DNA from: Paenisporosarcina cavernae
GTDB taxonomy: Bacteria; Bacillota; Bacilli; Bacillales_A; Planococcaceae
Direction of reading: 5' to 3'
Assembly: GCF_003595195.1 (NCBI RefSeq)
Contig: NZ_CP032418.1
Location: 446,501-510,500 of the forward strand
DNA length: 64,000 bases
Shown here: in pieces, positions 36,668 to 47,892 of the stretch
How positions within the stretch are numbered: position 1 is the first letter of the stretch
Layout of the letters: each line of letters begins with the position of its first letter
The notes under the pieces: model-generated
Seen by the model: the letters and a program-made list of their open reading frames with translations, nothing else
Databases searched by the model: none
What the model was told of the DNA's origin: nothing
Position numbers and translations under genes: made by a program

Positions 36668-38203
36668 TTAAACAAAATAGGATCCAACAATCACCATTAA
36701 TATAGCTAAATTGAGTAAGGTAACGTGTAAAACCATGCGCATCAAGTTGTCTTCTGTTACTTTTTTCCGGGTGATTAGCATTGGTGAAATACTTAAAATG
36801 CCTGTAAGTAAAAGAATTAGACTAAGTTGCCAGTCCTCGGTTAGATACGGGATGCGCGCCACAATTCGATCCGAGTTAAACAAGGTCACAAATAGAATGA
36901 CTTGCACGACAACTAACATGACAATATGCGAAGCATACGTAAAATGCATGGAGACGCCTTCTTGTCGTTTTTGTAACAATAGCATGACGCCGTAGCTAAC
37001 TGCATAAGCAGGTAATATCCATAGGAAGGATAATAGTACAAGTACTAGTCCTTTAAATATATAAAAGCCCATCGAAAAGAATGCTTCGAGATAGTCTCCA
37101 GGAATTCCGTTAACCGTTGATTGTCGAACTTGTTGATCAGACGATGCGTAGACTAATGTATTTTCGCTATACTTTTTTTCAAAGTATAGGACAGTCGTGT
37201 CATCTACCATGCTTGGACGGCTATACAATTCGCCAGGTTTAGAGATAGGCGTTGCGGTCATTTCCTCTGGATTAAAATCTGCGATAAACACTGTGTTCGC
37301 TTCGGAACCGTCTTCTAAATACGTGTCGGCTGTAAACAGGAATTTCTTTTGACCTTTTACATCGTGAACCGTTGGATATCGAGGGAAATCGACCTCTCGT
37401 CCTGTTTGTACATCGACAAGCTTCACTAACGTTAACGTTGGAGTAGAAGGTTCTGTTAGATTAAATGTCAACGTTCGTACAGATTGAACTGTGGCCCCGC
37501 CTGAATTTTTGGCTGACCCAACCATTAACGTATAATCTGTTGCATTTTTCGGGAAGATGGATACGCTTTGAATCATATCGCCCGCATTTATTCTGAATGA
37601 AAAGAGTTCCTTCACTTCGTTTTGTTGTACAAGCGAAATGCCCATTGTATTTTTATAAATATCTTTTGTGACGACAAAGAGATCGTCATTGTCTAAATTC
37701 ACATCAAAAATGTCCCCTTCAATTGTATAGGTGTGTGAAAGAGATTTACTCTCCACATGCAAGGTATGTTGGTCATTTAACCAATAGGCAAGCGTCTCTT
37801 TTGTTTTCGAAAAATCGAGAACATCTTTTGAGATGACATCCTCTTTGTTTGCAGAGTCACGATATATAAGGGTGCTATCACGAATGAAATATGTATCTGT
37901 ACCATCTGCCCAAACATTTTTGTAGGCATTTAAATCATTTATGGAACCTTCTTTTACACATTCCATATCGACCGTACATTTCGCAAAGTCTACCTTGTCA
38001 AACGTATGGAGCGTTAAAAAATAACCTTCATTTACTGGGACAGTTGTGAGGCGAGAATATGTATCTTGAAAACCTTCTATTGGTAACGTTCTGCTCCACT
38101 CATCGGATGGTAGCTTATGTTGTTCCCGCAGCATGATCCCATATTGAAAAGAGACGACGAGTAAGAAAATAATGACAGTAACTACAGTAAATTTGTTCTT
38201 CAT
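36668..38203 (-). CDS. Membrane protein with a large extracytoplasmic beta-rich domain, unknown
   Basis: 511 residues. One N-terminal helix (about 5-24), then about 330 residues of short strands with charged turns (beta-propeller-like; two cysteines near 75-80 in AKCTVDMECVKEG), then four membrane helices in the last 130 residues (from MGFYIFKGLVLVLLSFLWIL onwards). No enzymatic motif is seen. Convergent with the small peptide gene and divergent from the 52-residue gene at 38405. I do not recognise the family; an extracellular sensor or assembly factor is possible. Confidence 0.7.
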   Translation of the reverse strand: MKNKFTVVTVIIFLLVVSFQYGIMLREQHKLPSDEWSRTLPIEGFQDTYSRLTTVPVNEGYFLTLHTFDKVDFAKCTVDMECVKEGSINDLNAYKNVWADGTDTYFIRDSTLIYRDSANKEDVISKDVLDFSKTKETLAYWLNDQHTLHVESKSLSHTYTIEGDIFDVNLDNDDLFVVTKDIYKNTMGISLVQQNEVKELFSFRINAGDMIQSVSIFPKNATDYTLMVGSAKNSGGATVQSVRTLTFNLTEPSTPTLTLVKLVDVQTGREVDFPRYPTVHDVKGQKKFLFTADTYLEDGSEANTVFIADFNPEEMTATPISKPGELYSRPSMVDDTTVLYFEKKYSENTLVYASSDQQVRQSTVNGIPGDYLEAFFSMGFYIFKGLVLVLLSFLWILPAYAVSYGVMLLLQKRQEGVSMHFTYASHIVMLVVVQVILFVTLFNSDRIVARIPYLTEDWQLSLILLLTGILSISPMLITRKKVTEDNLMRMVLHVTLLNLAILMVIVGSYFV

Positions 38204-38404
38204 TCAAAAAACTCCAATCTATTCCATCCATCCATTATGCCATTTCTTCCCACATTGTATCTACCCAATTTTTCGACTGAAATAGATATCCAGGACTCGT
38301 TGTGAAACAACATAGGATGGAAGTACTTTAGTGGGTATAGTAGATATAGCATTTTAAATGGCGAAATCGTATAATAAGAAGGACATTTGAAGGAGGCGCA
38401 CTCC

Positions 38405-38563
38405 GTGAAAATATGGATACATATTCTTGTGATTGGTGCATGTTTAGTCGCAACTTATTTTCTGTATAATAAGCAAGTAGGAGCAGTTCCACTCCTAATT
38501 CTGGCTATTTACCTGTTTTTCTTTAGTGTGATGAAAATGAGACAAGCAAAAAATAGCAAATGA
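38405..38563 (+). CDS. 52-residue membrane protein
   Basis: GTG start seven bases after AAGGAGG. Two hydrophobic segments: MKIWIHILVIGACLVATYFL and VPLLILAIYLFFFSVM, with a short positive end (KMRQAKNSK). It is just upstream of rpoE. Family not recognised; the ribosome site and helix-hairpin layout support a real gene. Confidence 0.7.
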   Translation: MKIWIHILVIGACLVATYFLYNKQVGAVPLLILAIYLFFFSVMKMRQAKNSK

Positions 38564-38635
38564 CACTGGCATAATGGAGAGATAGTTGTATATAATGGTC
38601 AGTATGCCAACGTAAGATGAAAGGACGTGCAAGAC

Positions 38636-39184
38636 TTGGATATTCGTGGAATGAGTATTGAACAATTAAGAGAAGAATCATTTATCGATGTCGCGTTTGC
38701 GATTTTAGAAAATGGTAAACAAACATTAACGTTGCAAGAATTGAGCAAAGAAATTCAAAAAGTGAATGAAATGACGGATCAAGAGATTAAAGACCGCATG
38801 CTTCAATTTTATACAGATATGAACGTCGATGGTCGTTTCCTTGCAATCGAAGGAAATCGTTGGGGCTTACGTGAGTGGTACCCAGTAGACCAAATCGAAG
38901 AAGAAACAGCTCCAACTGTAAAAGTTCGCAAGAAAAAAGCGAAAGTCGTTGCTGATGATGACTTGGAAGACGATTCAGATGACGACGAAATTGGTTTCGA
39001 CGAAGACTTTGATGAGTTTGTGGAAGATCTAGATGACGACGAAGAAGAAGACTTCGATTTAGATCCTGCGGATGAAGAAGAAGACGAAACAGAAGAAATC
39101 GAAGTGGTCGATGCAGATGAACTGCTCGAAGCGGACGATGAGTTAGAAATTGTCGAAGATGACGAGGAAGAAGACGAAGAATAA
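38636..39184 (+). CDS. rpoE: RNA polymerase delta subunit
   Basis: About 182 residues. The N-terminal HARE-HTH domain (residues 1-90: MSIEQLREESFIDVAFAILE, GNRWGLREWYPVDQ) binds core polymerase. The last 90 residues are almost entirely Asp/Glu, the disordered tail that promotes polymerase recycling. A GTG at 38627 or TTG at 38636 are both possible. The TTG has AAAGGA at a better distance and gives MDIRGMSIEQL. The position upstream of pyrG is conserved in Bacillales. Confidence 0.93.
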   Translation: MDIRGMSIEQLREESFIDVAFAILENGKQTLTLQELSKEIQKVNEMTDQEIKDRMLQFYTDMNVDGRFLAIEGNRWGLREWYPVDQIEEETAPTVKVRKKKAKVVADDDLEDDSDDDEIGFDEDFDEFVEDLDDDEEEDFDLDPADEEEDETEEIEVVDADELLEADDELEIVEDDEEEDEE

Positions 39185-39188
39185 TCGC

Positions 39189-39230
39189 TTGACGAAATCA
39201 TGCAACCCGAGTATTCTTTTACTTGGGCTC
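39189..39230 (+). promoter_or_regulatory. pyrG promoter with GGGCTC start (reiterative transcription control)
   Basis: TTGACG (39189-39194), 17-base spacer, TATTCT (39212-39217), then seven bases to GGGCTC at 39225. In B. subtilis pyrG the transcript begins GGGC; low CTP stalls polymerase before the C and extra G residues are added, and the G-tract pairs with the C-rich arm of the downstream terminator. All required sequence elements are conserved here. Confidence 0.85.
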
Positions 39231-39265
39231 CCTAAAAAAGGGAGACATTGCATGCAAACTTACTA

Positions 39266-39302
39266 TGCTCCCCCTGCAACTGCGCAGGAGGGGGCATTTT
39301 TT
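39266..39302 (+). terminator. pyrG leader attenuator
   Basis: TGCTCCCCCTGC pairs with GCAGG-A-GGGGGCA (one bulged A) and is followed by TTTTTTA. The 5' arm carries a run of five C, the target expected for a poly-G antiterminator. It lies 108 bases before the pyrG start. Confidence 0.85.
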
Positions 39303-39352
39303 ATTTTTCCAATGAAATGCGGCATGTGCGATTCCACGACATGCTTTCATGA

Positions 39353-41005
<1,653 letters not shown>

Positions 41006-41012
41006 AATGACG

Positions 41013-41044
41013 AAACCCGCACTCACTAGATGAGTGCGGGTTTT
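41013..41044 (+). terminator. Terminator of pyrG
   Basis: AAACCCGCACTCA (41013-41025) and TGAGTGCGGGTTT (41031-41043), a perfect 13-bp stem with five-base loop and TTTTC tail. Confidence 0.93.
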
Positions 41045-41065
41045 CTTACGGCATTCCATTGGGTG

Positions 41066-41327
41066 GGATTTTGCGTGCGCAAAATCCTTCCGCTTCGGGT
41101 TTCGGACAGAGTGTCCTAATGTTTCGAGAAAGTGTCCCAATGTTTCGAGAAAGTGTCCCAATGTTTCGAGAAAGTGTCTCAATGTCGACGAAAAGTGTCC
41201 TAATGTTTCGAGAAAGTGTCCCAATGTTTCGAGAAAGTGTCCCAATATTGACGAAAAGTGTCCTGAACTTCAGCCAAAGATTGCTAGTGCTTTTCTAGAA
41301 GGATAGGATTTTACGTGCGCAAAATCC
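41066..41327 (+). repeat. Word array F (eight 21-nt units) framed by two identical palindromes
   Basis: Eight units of the type AGTGTCCCAATGTTTCGAGAA occupy 41101-41265 with a 20-22 base period. On each side is a near-identical hairpin: GGATTTTGCG-TG-CGCAAAATCC (41066-41087) and GGATTTTACG-TG-CGCAAAATCC (41306-41327), both followed by TTCC. The region separates convergent pyrG and ywjG. Reading frames through it encode seven-residue periodic peptides in all frames and are not genes. Confidence 0.88.
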
Positions 41328-41338
41328 TTCCTCATTTT

Positions 41339-41842
41339 TTACCCTTGTACCATGTCGTCGTGTTCGAATTTGACGGCTTCATATGCATATAGTGCGGCAA
41401 GTGAAAGTGGTTGTATGACGCGTTCGCCAAGGTCGTTAGGTAGAATGCCTTTTTCGATTCCGAGTGCAATGCAAGCGTCCGCGCTTTCGACTAGTACTCC
41501 GTTTCCCTTGTCGCCGACTAATACAGCAAAAGGTTGGAAGTTTGAGCGAAGGTGGTTCGCGAGATCATTCGCAACAGTGTCCGCGCTTTTTTCGGCAAGG
41601 ATCCAGACGCGATCGGCGGAGTTTATTTCCGCGTCTGGTGTCCAAGGTTTTATTCCCAAAAAAGGCTCCGGGCCTAATAGTGCGTGCGTTACGACGGATT
41701 GCAGGCTATCGAAGGCAGCGATATAGATGGTGCCTTGGCCGATCGTTGCTTGGGCTAGTATGCGCGCGGTTGTTTCGATTTGTTCTTCTTGTGCGGAAAT
41801 TCGGTTGAAGACCGCTGTAAGTTGTGTTGTGAGTATTTTCAT
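41339..41842 (-). CDS. ywjG: DUF2529 protein YwjG
   Basis: 167 residues, sugar-isomerase-like fold pattern: GQGTIYIAAFDSLQSVVTHA, DRVWILAEKSADTVANDL and FAVLVGDKGNGVLVESADAC. Function unknown. It lies between pyrG and spo0F as in B. subtilis, but is divergent from spo0F. GAGAGGTGAACACAC precedes the ATG. Confidence 0.85.
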   Translation of the reverse strand: MKILTTQLTAVFNRISAQEEQIETTARILAQATIGQGTIYIAAFDSLQSVVTHALLGPEPFLGIKPWTPDAEINSADRVWILAEKSADTVANDLANHLRSNFQPFAVLVGDKGNGVLVESADACIALGIEKGILPNDLGERVIQPLSLAALYAYEAVKFEHDDMVQG

Positions 41843-41893
41843 GTGTGTTCACCTCTCGTTTAGTATAATAGATTGAAAGTTTTTTTGGAATTT

Positions 41894-41922
41894 AGCAGGA
41901 AATGGAAACTAATATGTGGAAT
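41894..41922 (+). promoter_or_regulatory. Candidate sigma-H promoter of spo0F
   Basis: AGCAGGAAAT (41894-41903), a 14-base spacer, then GGAAT (41918-41922), resembling the sigma-H consensus (AGGAWWT and GAAT). In B. subtilis spo0F has a sigma-H promoter as well as a sigma-A one. No clear Spo0A box was found. Confidence 0.5.
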
Positions 41923-41967
41923 AATACTTTTATAGCGATTCTAAAGTTTTAAGGGAGAAGGTTAGAG

Positions 41968-42327
41968 ATGAAGAAATTGCTTATCGTGGATGATCAGCAA
42001 GGGATTCGGCTTTTGCTCAATGAAGTGTTCAAGCGAGAAGGGTATGAGACGTTTTTAGCTTCGAATGGTCAAGAGGCATTTCAAATTGCTTCCGAACAAA
42101 AGATCGACGGCGTTCTACTCGATATGAAAATCCCTGGAATGGATGGGATTCAAATTTTAAAGCGATTAGTCCAACAGTCGCCTGATTTGCCCGTGTTAAT
42201 GATGACGGCATACGGCGAATTGGATTTAATACAGGAAGCACTGAGCATTGGCGCGGCGAAATATTTCACGAAGCCATTTGATATTTATGAAGTTCGAGAT
42301 GCGGTGAATGAATTGGTTCTCAAATGA
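41968..42327 (+). CDS. spo0F: Sporulation phosphorelay response regulator Spo0F
   Basis: 119 residues, a stand-alone receiver domain. Acidic pocket in LLIVDDQQGIRLLLNEV, phospho-accepting Asp in GVLLDMKIPGMDG, conserved Thr in VLMMTAYGELDLI and Lys in KYFTKPFDIYEV. It carries phosphate from the sensor kinases to Spo0B. AAGGGAGAAGGTTAGAG precedes the ATG. Confidence 0.96.
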   Translation: MKKLLIVDDQQGIRLLLNEVFKREGYETFLASNGQEAFQIASEQKIDGVLLDMKIPGMDGIQILKRLVQQSPDLPVLMMTAYGELDLIQEALSIGAAKYFTKPFDIYEVRDAVNELVLK

Positions 42328-42366
42328 GAAAAAATTTCAACTTCATGACGTTTGCATGACAAAGTG

Positions 42367-42395
42367 ACAGGCAGTGGCATACATTGCCTGTTTTT
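42367..42395 (+). terminator. Terminator of spo0F
   Basis: ACAGGCA (42367-42373) and TGCCTGT (42385-42391) with 11-base loop and TTTT. Confidence 0.8.
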
Positions 42396-42459
42396 GTTAT
42401 GATAAGTTGGTATAAAGAAGGCAATTTAACTCCCACATGATGAATTGGAGGCAATTTAA

Positions 42460-43317
42460 ATGGCATTAGTTTCAATGAAAGACATGATGATAAAAGGGAA
42501 AGAAGAAGGCTATGCAATTGGCCAATTTAATATTAATAATCTAGAGTTTACACAAGCGATTTTACAAGCAGCGGAAGAAGAAAAATCTCCTGTGATTTTA
42601 GGGGTTTCAGAAGGCGCAGCAAAATATATGGGTGGTTTTACGACAGTTGTTCACATGGTGAAAGGGCTAATGGCAGATTATAACATTAGTGTTCCTGTGG
42701 CGATTCACTTAGACCACGGTTCTAGTTTCGAAAAATGTAAAGCGGCTATTGACGCTGGTTTCACATCTGTTATGATCGATGCTTCTCATCATCCGTTAGA
42801 CGAGAACATTGAAACAACGAAGCAAGTGGTGGAATATGCACATGCACGCGGCGTTTCGGTGGAAGCGGAGCTTGGTACAGTTGGTGGACAAGAGGATGAC
42901 GTAATTGCAGATGGCGTTATTTATGCAGATGCTGAAGAGTGTGTGCAATTGGTAAATGAAACAGGCATCGACTGTTTAGCTCCAGCGTTAGGTTCTGTTC
43001 ACGGTCCTTACAAAGGAGAGCCAAATTTAGGCTTTGCGGAAATGGAAGATATTTCGAACCGTACGAATATGCCACTTGTTTTACATGGCGGAACAGGAAT
43101 TCCAGTGAAAGACGTTCAACGTGCGATTTCTCTTGGAACGGCAAAAATTAATGTCAATACAGAAAACCAAATTGCTGCAACAAAAGCAATTCGCGAATTT
43201 TTAGCAAAAGACGAGAATGTGTACGATCCACGCAAGTATTTAATTCCTGCGCGTGATGCAATTAAAGCAACGGTTCAAGGAAAAATGCGTGATTTCGGAA
43301 GTTCAGGTAAAGCATAA
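42460..43317 (+). CDS. fbaA: Fructose-1,6-bisphosphate aldolase, class II
   Basis: 285 residues. Zinc ligands in [34 protein letters not shown] and [20 protein letters not shown]. The sequence also has the [15 protein letters not shown] segment of class II aldolases. Reaction: fructose-1,6-bisphosphate to glyceraldehyde-3-phosphate and dihydroxyacetone phosphate. Followed by a hairpin and tal. Confidence 0.96.
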   Translation: MALVSMKDMMIKGKEEGYAIGQFNINNLEFTQAILQAAEEEKSPVILGVSEGAAKYMGGFTTVVHMVKGLMADYNISVPVAIHLDHGSSFEKCKAAIDAGFTSVMIDASHHPLDENIETTKQVVEYAHARGVSVEAELGTVGGQEDDVIADGVIYADAEECVQLVNETGIDCLAPALGSVHGPYKGEPNLGFAEMEDISNRTNMPLVLHGGTGIPVKDVQRAISLGTAKINVNTENQIAATKAIREFLAKDENVYDPRKYLIPARDAIKATVQGKMRDFGSSGKA

Positions 43318-43335
43318 AAGATAATGCACATAATA

Positions 43336-43369
43336 AGGAGAAGGTGCGTCTGATTGCCTTCTCCTATTT
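43336..43369 (+). terminator. Hairpin between fbaA and tal
   Basis: AGGAGAAGG (43336-43344) and CCTTCTCCT (43357-43365), 9-bp stem followed by ATTTTCC. The T-run is weak, so it may reduce rather than stop transcription into tal, and its left arm resembles a ribosome site. Confidence 0.6.
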
Positions 43370-43396
43370 TCCATTTACAGAAGGAGTAAACTGACG

Positions 43397-44047
43397 ATGA
43401 AATTTTTTATTGATACAGCAAATTTTGATGAAATTAAAGAAGCACATGCATGGGGCTTAATTGATGGCGTTACAACGAATCCGTCTCTAGTCGCGAAAGA
43501 AAATATTTCGTTTCATGATCGTTTAAAAGAAATCACGGCACTTGTAGATGGTTCTGTTAGTGCCGAAGTGATTGCATTAGACGCAGAAGGCATGATTCGT
43601 GAAGGTCGCGAGCTTGCAGCGATTGCACCTAATATTACGGTGAAGCTTCCAATGACTCCAGATGGATTAACGGCATGTTCGACATTTGCAAAAGAAGGTA
43701 TTAAAACAAATGTCACCCTTATTTTTAGTGCAAACCAAGCACTTCTTGCCGCGCGAGCTGGTGCAACTTATGTGTCTCCATTTTTAGGTCGTTTAGATGA
43801 TATTGGCCATAATGGTATGGATTTAATCGCCACAATTTCGGAAATTTTTGACATACACGGTCTGGATACACAAATTATTGCGGCATCTATTCGCCACCCT
43901 CAACACGTGACGGACGCTGCACTTAACGGTGCTCACATTGGAACAATGCCGATTAATGTGCTTCGCCAATTGTTTAAACATCCATTAACGGATAAAGGAA
44001 TTGAAGCATTTTTAGCGGATTGGAATAAGCGAACGGAAGCAAAATAA
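43397..44047 (+). CDS. tal: Transaldolase (fructose-6-phosphate aldolase/TalC type)
   Basis: 216 residues, the short subfamily. Starts [20 protein letters not shown], then [13 protein letters not shown], the Schiff-base lysine in [16 protein letters not shown], and [13 protein letters not shown]. subtilis ywjH is the orthologue at the same position. GAAGGAGTAAACTGACG precedes the ATG. Confidence 0.94.
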   Translation: MKFFIDTANFDEIKEAHAWGLIDGVTTNPSLVAKENISFHDRLKEITALVDGSVSAEVIALDAEGMIREGRELAAIAPNITVKLPMTPDGLTACSTFAKEGIKTNVTLIFSANQALLAARAGATYVSPFLGRLDDIGHNGMDLIATISEIFDIHGLDTQIIAASIRHPQHVTDAALNGAHIGTMPINVLRQLFKHPLTDKGIEAFLADWNKRTEAK

Positions 44048-44079
44048 CGTAACTTTTGAAATGAATGTAGGTGAATGAA

Positions 44080-45372
44080 ATGGAAGTATTTAAAATACGA
44101 GGACAACAACCATTAAAAGGGACGATCAAAGTTAGTGGTGCTAAAAATAGTGCGGTTGCGTTAATTCCTGCATCTATTTTAGCGAATTCTCCCGTGACGA
44201 TTGATGGCTTACCAGAAATTCTGGACGTCTGGACGTTAAAGGAGTTGCTCGAAGAAATTGGTGGGACGGTTTCATTTGAAAATGGCAAAATGGCCATCGA
44301 ACCAACGGAAATGCAAGGAATGCCACTACCAAACGGTAATGTGAAGAAATTACGTGCGTCCTATTATTTAATGGGTGCAATGCTTGGTCGTTTTAAAAAG
44401 GCAGTCATTGGATTACCTGGAGGTTGTTTCTTAGGTCCACGTCCAATCGATCAGCATATTAAAGGATTCGAAGCGCTTGGTGCGAAAGTGACAAATGAGC
44501 ACGGAGCGATTTACTTGCGTGCAGATGAGCTTCGCGGAGCGAAAATCTATTTGGATGTCGTGAGTGTCGGTGCGACGATTAATATTATGCTTGCTGCTGT
44601 CCTGGCAAAAGGACAGACCATTATTGAAAATGCGGCAAAAGAGCCTGAAATTATTGACGTGGCTACACTACTTTCCAACATGGGTGCGAGGATTAAAGGT
44701 GCTGGTACCAACGTGATTCGAATTGATGGTGTGGAAGAGTTACATGGAACGAACCATACAATTATTCCTGATCGCATTGAAGCGGGTACGTTTATGATTA
44801 TGGCTGCACTTGCTGGTGACGGAATAACAGTGGATAACGTGATTCCGTTCCATATGGAAGCAGTCACAGCTAAACTTCGTGAAATGGGCGTGAAGGTAGA
44901 GGAAGACGAAGAGAGTGTCTTCATTCCAAAAACGGCGAATTTGTCAGCGGTAGATGTAAAAACGCTTGTTTACCCTGGTTTTGCGACTGATTTACAGCAA
45001 CCGTTCTCGGTGTTAATGACGCAAGCGACAGGTTCTTCTGTTATTACTGACACGATTTACTCTGCTCGTTTTAAGCATATCGACGAGTTGAAACGTATGA
45101 ATGCAAGTGCGCGTGTAGAAGGACGTACAGCGATTATTAACGGACCAGTGTCGTTACAATCAGCATCCGTTCGAGCATCTGATTTACGTGCAGGAGCTGC
45201 GCTTGTTCTTGCAGGTTTGATTGCCGAAGGAGAAACAGAAATTCACGACATTTATCATATTGAGCGTGGCTATAGCAACATCATTGAGAAGTTACGTGGT
45301 CTTGGTGCAGATATTCGAAAAGAAACGCTAGAAGTCGAGACAGTTGGTGCGACAGAAGACGGGAGGAACTAA
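44080..45372 (+). CDS. murZ: UDP-N-acetylglucosamine 1-carboxyvinyltransferase (MurZ/MurAB type)
   Basis: 430 residues from the ATG at 44080; a GTG at 44071 lies inside the ribosome site region. First committed step of peptidoglycan precursor synthesis. [20 protein letters not shown] is the substrate loop, and the catalytic cysteine targeted by fosfomycin is present in [20 protein letters not shown]. The neighbourhood (tal, glpX, rho) and the sequence match the second murA paralogue of Bacillales. Confidence 0.95.
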   Translation: MEVFKIRGQQPLKGTIKVSGAKNSAVALIPASILANSPVTIDGLPEILDVWTLKELLEEIGGTVSFENGKMAIEPTEMQGMPLPNGNVKKLRASYYLMGAMLGRFKKAVIGLPGGCFLGPRPIDQHIKGFEALGAKVTNEHGAIYLRADELRGAKIYLDVVSVGATINIMLAAVLAKGQTIIENAAKEPEIIDVATLLSNMGARIKGAGTNVIRIDGVEELHGTNHTIIPDRIEAGTFMIMAALAGDGITVDNVIPFHMEAVTAKLREMGVKVEEDEESVFIPKTANLSAVDVKTLVYPGFATDLQQPFSVLMTQATGSSVITDTIYSARFKHIDELKRMNASARVEGRTAIINGPVSLQSASVRASDLRAGAALVLAGLIAEGETEIHDIYHIERGYSNIIEKLRGLGADIRKETLEVETVGATEDGRN

Positions 45373-45377
45373 GAGAA

Positions 45378-46346
45378 ATGGAACGTAGTTTATCGATGGA
45401 ATTAGTTCGTGTAACGGAAGCGGCAGCAATTGCTTCTGCAAGATGGATGGGACGAGGATTGAAAAATGAAGCGGACGATGCAGCAACGTCCGCAATGCGT
45501 CGAGTGTTTGATACAATTCCGATGCAAGGTGTGGTGGTAATTGGTGAAGGTGAAATGGACGAAGCACCCATGTTGTATATCGGAGAAGAGCTTGGTTTAG
45601 GGAACGGCGGTCCTACAGTGGACGTGGCTGTGGACCCATTAGAAGGCACAAACATTGTGGCTGCTGGTGGCTGGAATGCACTTGCAGTACTTGCAATTGC
45701 AGACAGAGGAAACCTTCTTCATGCACCAGACATGTATATGAACAAGCTAGCAGTTGGTCCAGAATCAGTTGGGAAAGTGGATATTAACGCGAGTGTAACA
45801 GACAATTTACGCGCTGTTGCGAAAGCGAAAAATAAAGACATTGAAGACGTTGTTGCAACGATTTTAAATCGACCTCGTCATCAAAAAATCATCGATGAAA
45901 TCCGTGCATCAGGTGCTCGTATTAAATTAATCAACGACGGTGACGTTGCGGGTGCAATTAATACGGCATTCGATGAAACAGGTGTAGATATTTTATTCGG
46001 CATGGGCGGCGCACCAGAAGGTGTAATTGCAGCTGTTGGATTAAAATGTCTTGGCGGAGAAATACAAGGGAAATTAGTTCCTCAAAACGAAGCTGAATTA
46101 GAACGCTGTACAAAAATGGGTCTAAACGTGTCACAAGTATTCCGCATGGAACACTTAGTAAAAGGCGACGACGCAATTTTCGCTGCAACAGGCGTAACAG
46201 ACGGCGAATTGCTTCGCGGTGTGCAGTTTAAAGGTACATATGCTGAGTCTCACTCATTAGTCATGCGTGCGAAATCTGGAACTGTCCGATTTGTAGAAGG
46301 GCGTCACAGCTTAAAGAAAAAACCTCACCTAGTTATGCACGACTAA
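45378..46346 (+). CDS. glpX: Fructose-1,6-bisphosphatase class II
   Basis: 322 residues. [20 protein letters not shown] and [20 protein letters not shown] carry the metal site. [20 protein letters not shown] and the C-terminal [14 protein letters not shown] follow. It reverses the fbaA-side glycolytic step for gluconeogenesis. Starts five bases after murZ with GGGAGGAACTAAGAGA as ribosome site. Confidence 0.95.
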   Translation: MERSLSMELVRVTEAAAIASARWMGRGLKNEADDAATSAMRRVFDTIPMQGVVVIGEGEMDEAPMLYIGEELGLGNGGPTVDVAVDPLEGTNIVAAGGWNALAVLAIADRGNLLHAPDMYMNKLAVGPESVGKVDINASVTDNLRAVAKAKNKDIEDVVATILNRPRHQKIIDEIRASGARIKLINDGDVAGAINTAFDETGVDILFGMGGAPEGVIAAVGLKCLGGEIQGKLVPQNEAELERCTKMGLNVSQVFRMEHLVKGDDAIFAATGVTDGELLRGVQFKGTYAESHSLVMRAKSGTVRFVEGRHSLKKKPHLVMHD

Positions 46347-46360
46347 CCACGTAGAATATG

Positions 46361-46390
46361 TGCCTGGCGAGTTTGTCAGGCATCTTCTTT
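46361..46390 (+). terminator. Weak terminator after glpX
   Basis: TGCCTGGC (46361-46368) pairs with GTCAGGCA (46375-46382, one G-U) and is followed by TCTTCTTTTA. It lies 30 bases before rho. Confidence 0.65.
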
Positions 46391-46419
46391 TATAATCATC
46401 CAAAGAGCGGAGAAAATTC

Positions 46420-47703
46420 ATGAAACCACTTACAATTGCAGAGCTTGAAAGCATGACGCTGAAAGAGCTTTATGCACTCGCAAAAGAACTGAAAATTTCC
46501 TATTATAGTAAATTAACAAAAAAAGAATTGATTTTAACGATTCTGAAAACACGCGCAGAACGGGAAGGGTTCTTCTTCATGGAAGGCGTGCTAGAGATCA
46601 TCCAGTCAGAAGGGTTCGGATTTTTACGTCCAATCAACTACTCTCCTAGCTCGGAGGACATCTACATTTCAGCCTCTCAAATTCGCCGATTTGACCTTCG
46701 AAACGGGGACAAAGTAACGGGGAAAGTTCGTCCACCAAAAGAAAACGAACGCTATTACGGTTTGTTACAAGTAGAAGCAGTAAACGGGGAAGACCCGGAT
46801 TCTGCAAAAGAACGAGTACATTTTCCCGCATTAACACCACTCTATCCAGATCGTCATATTAAGCTCGAAACGACACCTAACAAGCTTTCCACTCGTATTA
46901 TGGACTTAGTTGCACCTGTTGGATTTGGGCAACGTGGATTGATTGTTGCTCCACCAAAAGCAGGGAAAACGCTTTTATTAAAAGAAATCGCAAACTCCAT
47001 TACAACGAACCATCCTGAAGCGGAATTGATTGTCCTATTAATCGATGAACGCCCCGAGGAAGTAACGGATATTGAGCGTTCTGTTCAAGCGGATGTCGTC
47101 AGTTCGACGTTTGATGAAGTGCCAGAAAATCATGTTAAAGTCGCAGAATTAGTGTTAGAACGTGCGATGCGTTTAGTCGAGCACAAACGGGACGTCATTA
47201 TTTTAATGGACTCCATTACACGTCTTGCGCGTGCATATAACTTAGTTATACCACCGAGCGGACGTACGCTATCAGGTGGTATTGATCCTGCCGCATTCCA
47301 CCGTCCGAAGCGATTCTTTGGGGCAGCTCGTAATATCGAAGAAGGCGGAAGCTTAACTATTCTTGCAACGGCATTAGTCGATACAGGATCTCGTATGGAT
47401 GAAGTGATTTACGAAGAGTTCAAAGGAACAGGGAACTTAGAACTTCACTTAGACCGCAGCTTAGCAGAACGTCGAATCTTCCCAGCACTCGATATCCGTC
47501 GATCTGGAACGAGAAAAGAAGAACTTCTCATTCCGGCTGAACAACTCGACAAACTATGGGCTATTCGCAAAACATTCTCGGATTCGCACGATTTCACGGA
47601 ACGTTTCATGAAAAAATTGCGCCAATCCAAGTCGAACGAAGACTTCTTTGAACAGTTAAATGCAGACATGAAAGCGCATCGTAACGGCAAAGGACTTATT
47701 TAG
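46420..47703 (+). CDS. rho: Transcription termination factor Rho
   Basis: 427 residues. N-terminal helical region, RNA-binding cold-shock domain (EGVLEIIQSEGFGFLRPINY), Walker A VAPPKAGKTLLLKEIANSI, Walker B region RDVIILMDSITRLARAYN, Q-loop VIPPSGRTLSGGIDPAAFHR, and R-loop LDRSLAERRIFPALDIRRSG. Intact hexameric helicase. Confidence 0.96.
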   Translation: MKPLTIAELESMTLKELYALAKELKISYYSKLTKKELILTILKTRAEREGFFFMEGVLEIIQSEGFGFLRPINYSPSSEDIYISASQIRRFDLRNGDKVTGKVRPPKENERYYGLLQVEAVNGEDPDSAKERVHFPALTPLYPDRHIKLETTPNKLSTRIMDLVAPVGFGQRGLIVAPPKAGKTLLLKEIANSITTNHPEAELIVLLIDERPEEVTDIERSVQADVVSSTFDEVPENHVKVAELVLERAMRLVEHKRDVIILMDSITRLARAYNLVIPPSGRTLSGGIDPAAFHRPKRFFGAARNIEEGGSLTILATALVDTGSRMDEVIYEEFKGTGNLELHLDRSLAERRIFPALDIRRSGTRKEELLIPAEQLDKLWAIRKTFSDSHDFTERFMKKLRQSKSNEDFFEQLNADMKAHRNGKGLI

Positions 47704-47789
47704 TGTGTAATGATTGAGTGGTTCTTTTTAATTCAAACAGACTACTTGAAAAGATGTGGCAATGCGTGATATACTGAAAGTCGGTAATT

Positions 47790-47890
47790 TAACCAATCCT
47801 GTTACATATGCAACTGACATTCGGGTTGCGTAAGGTGGCAGTTTCATATTACAACTCTGTTCCAGATGGTTCAGGGCGAGAGGAGAATTG
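47790..47890 (+). promoter_or_regulatory. Structured leader upstream of rpmE (possible L31 autoregulatory leader)
   Basis: Between a TATACT-like -10 region (about 47770) and rpmE lies about 110 bases with GCAAC-tgacattcgg-GTTGC and other partial complementarities. Conserved L31 leader motifs are known in Firmicutes; whether this one matches needs a covariance model comparison. Confidence 0.3.
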
Positions 47891-47892
47891 AG

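Noticed and set aside
38809-39201. 130-residue serine-rich reading frame antisense to rpoE
   Set aside because: It is the complement of the GAC/GAA-rich acidic tail of rpoE; poly-Ser arises from that repeat. No ribosome site.
41034-41306. Cys/Pro seven-residue repeat proteins in three frames across 41.0-41.3 kb
   Set aside because: 21-base repeats have no stops in several frames on both strands. No start signals; the region is a non-coding word array between two convergent genes.
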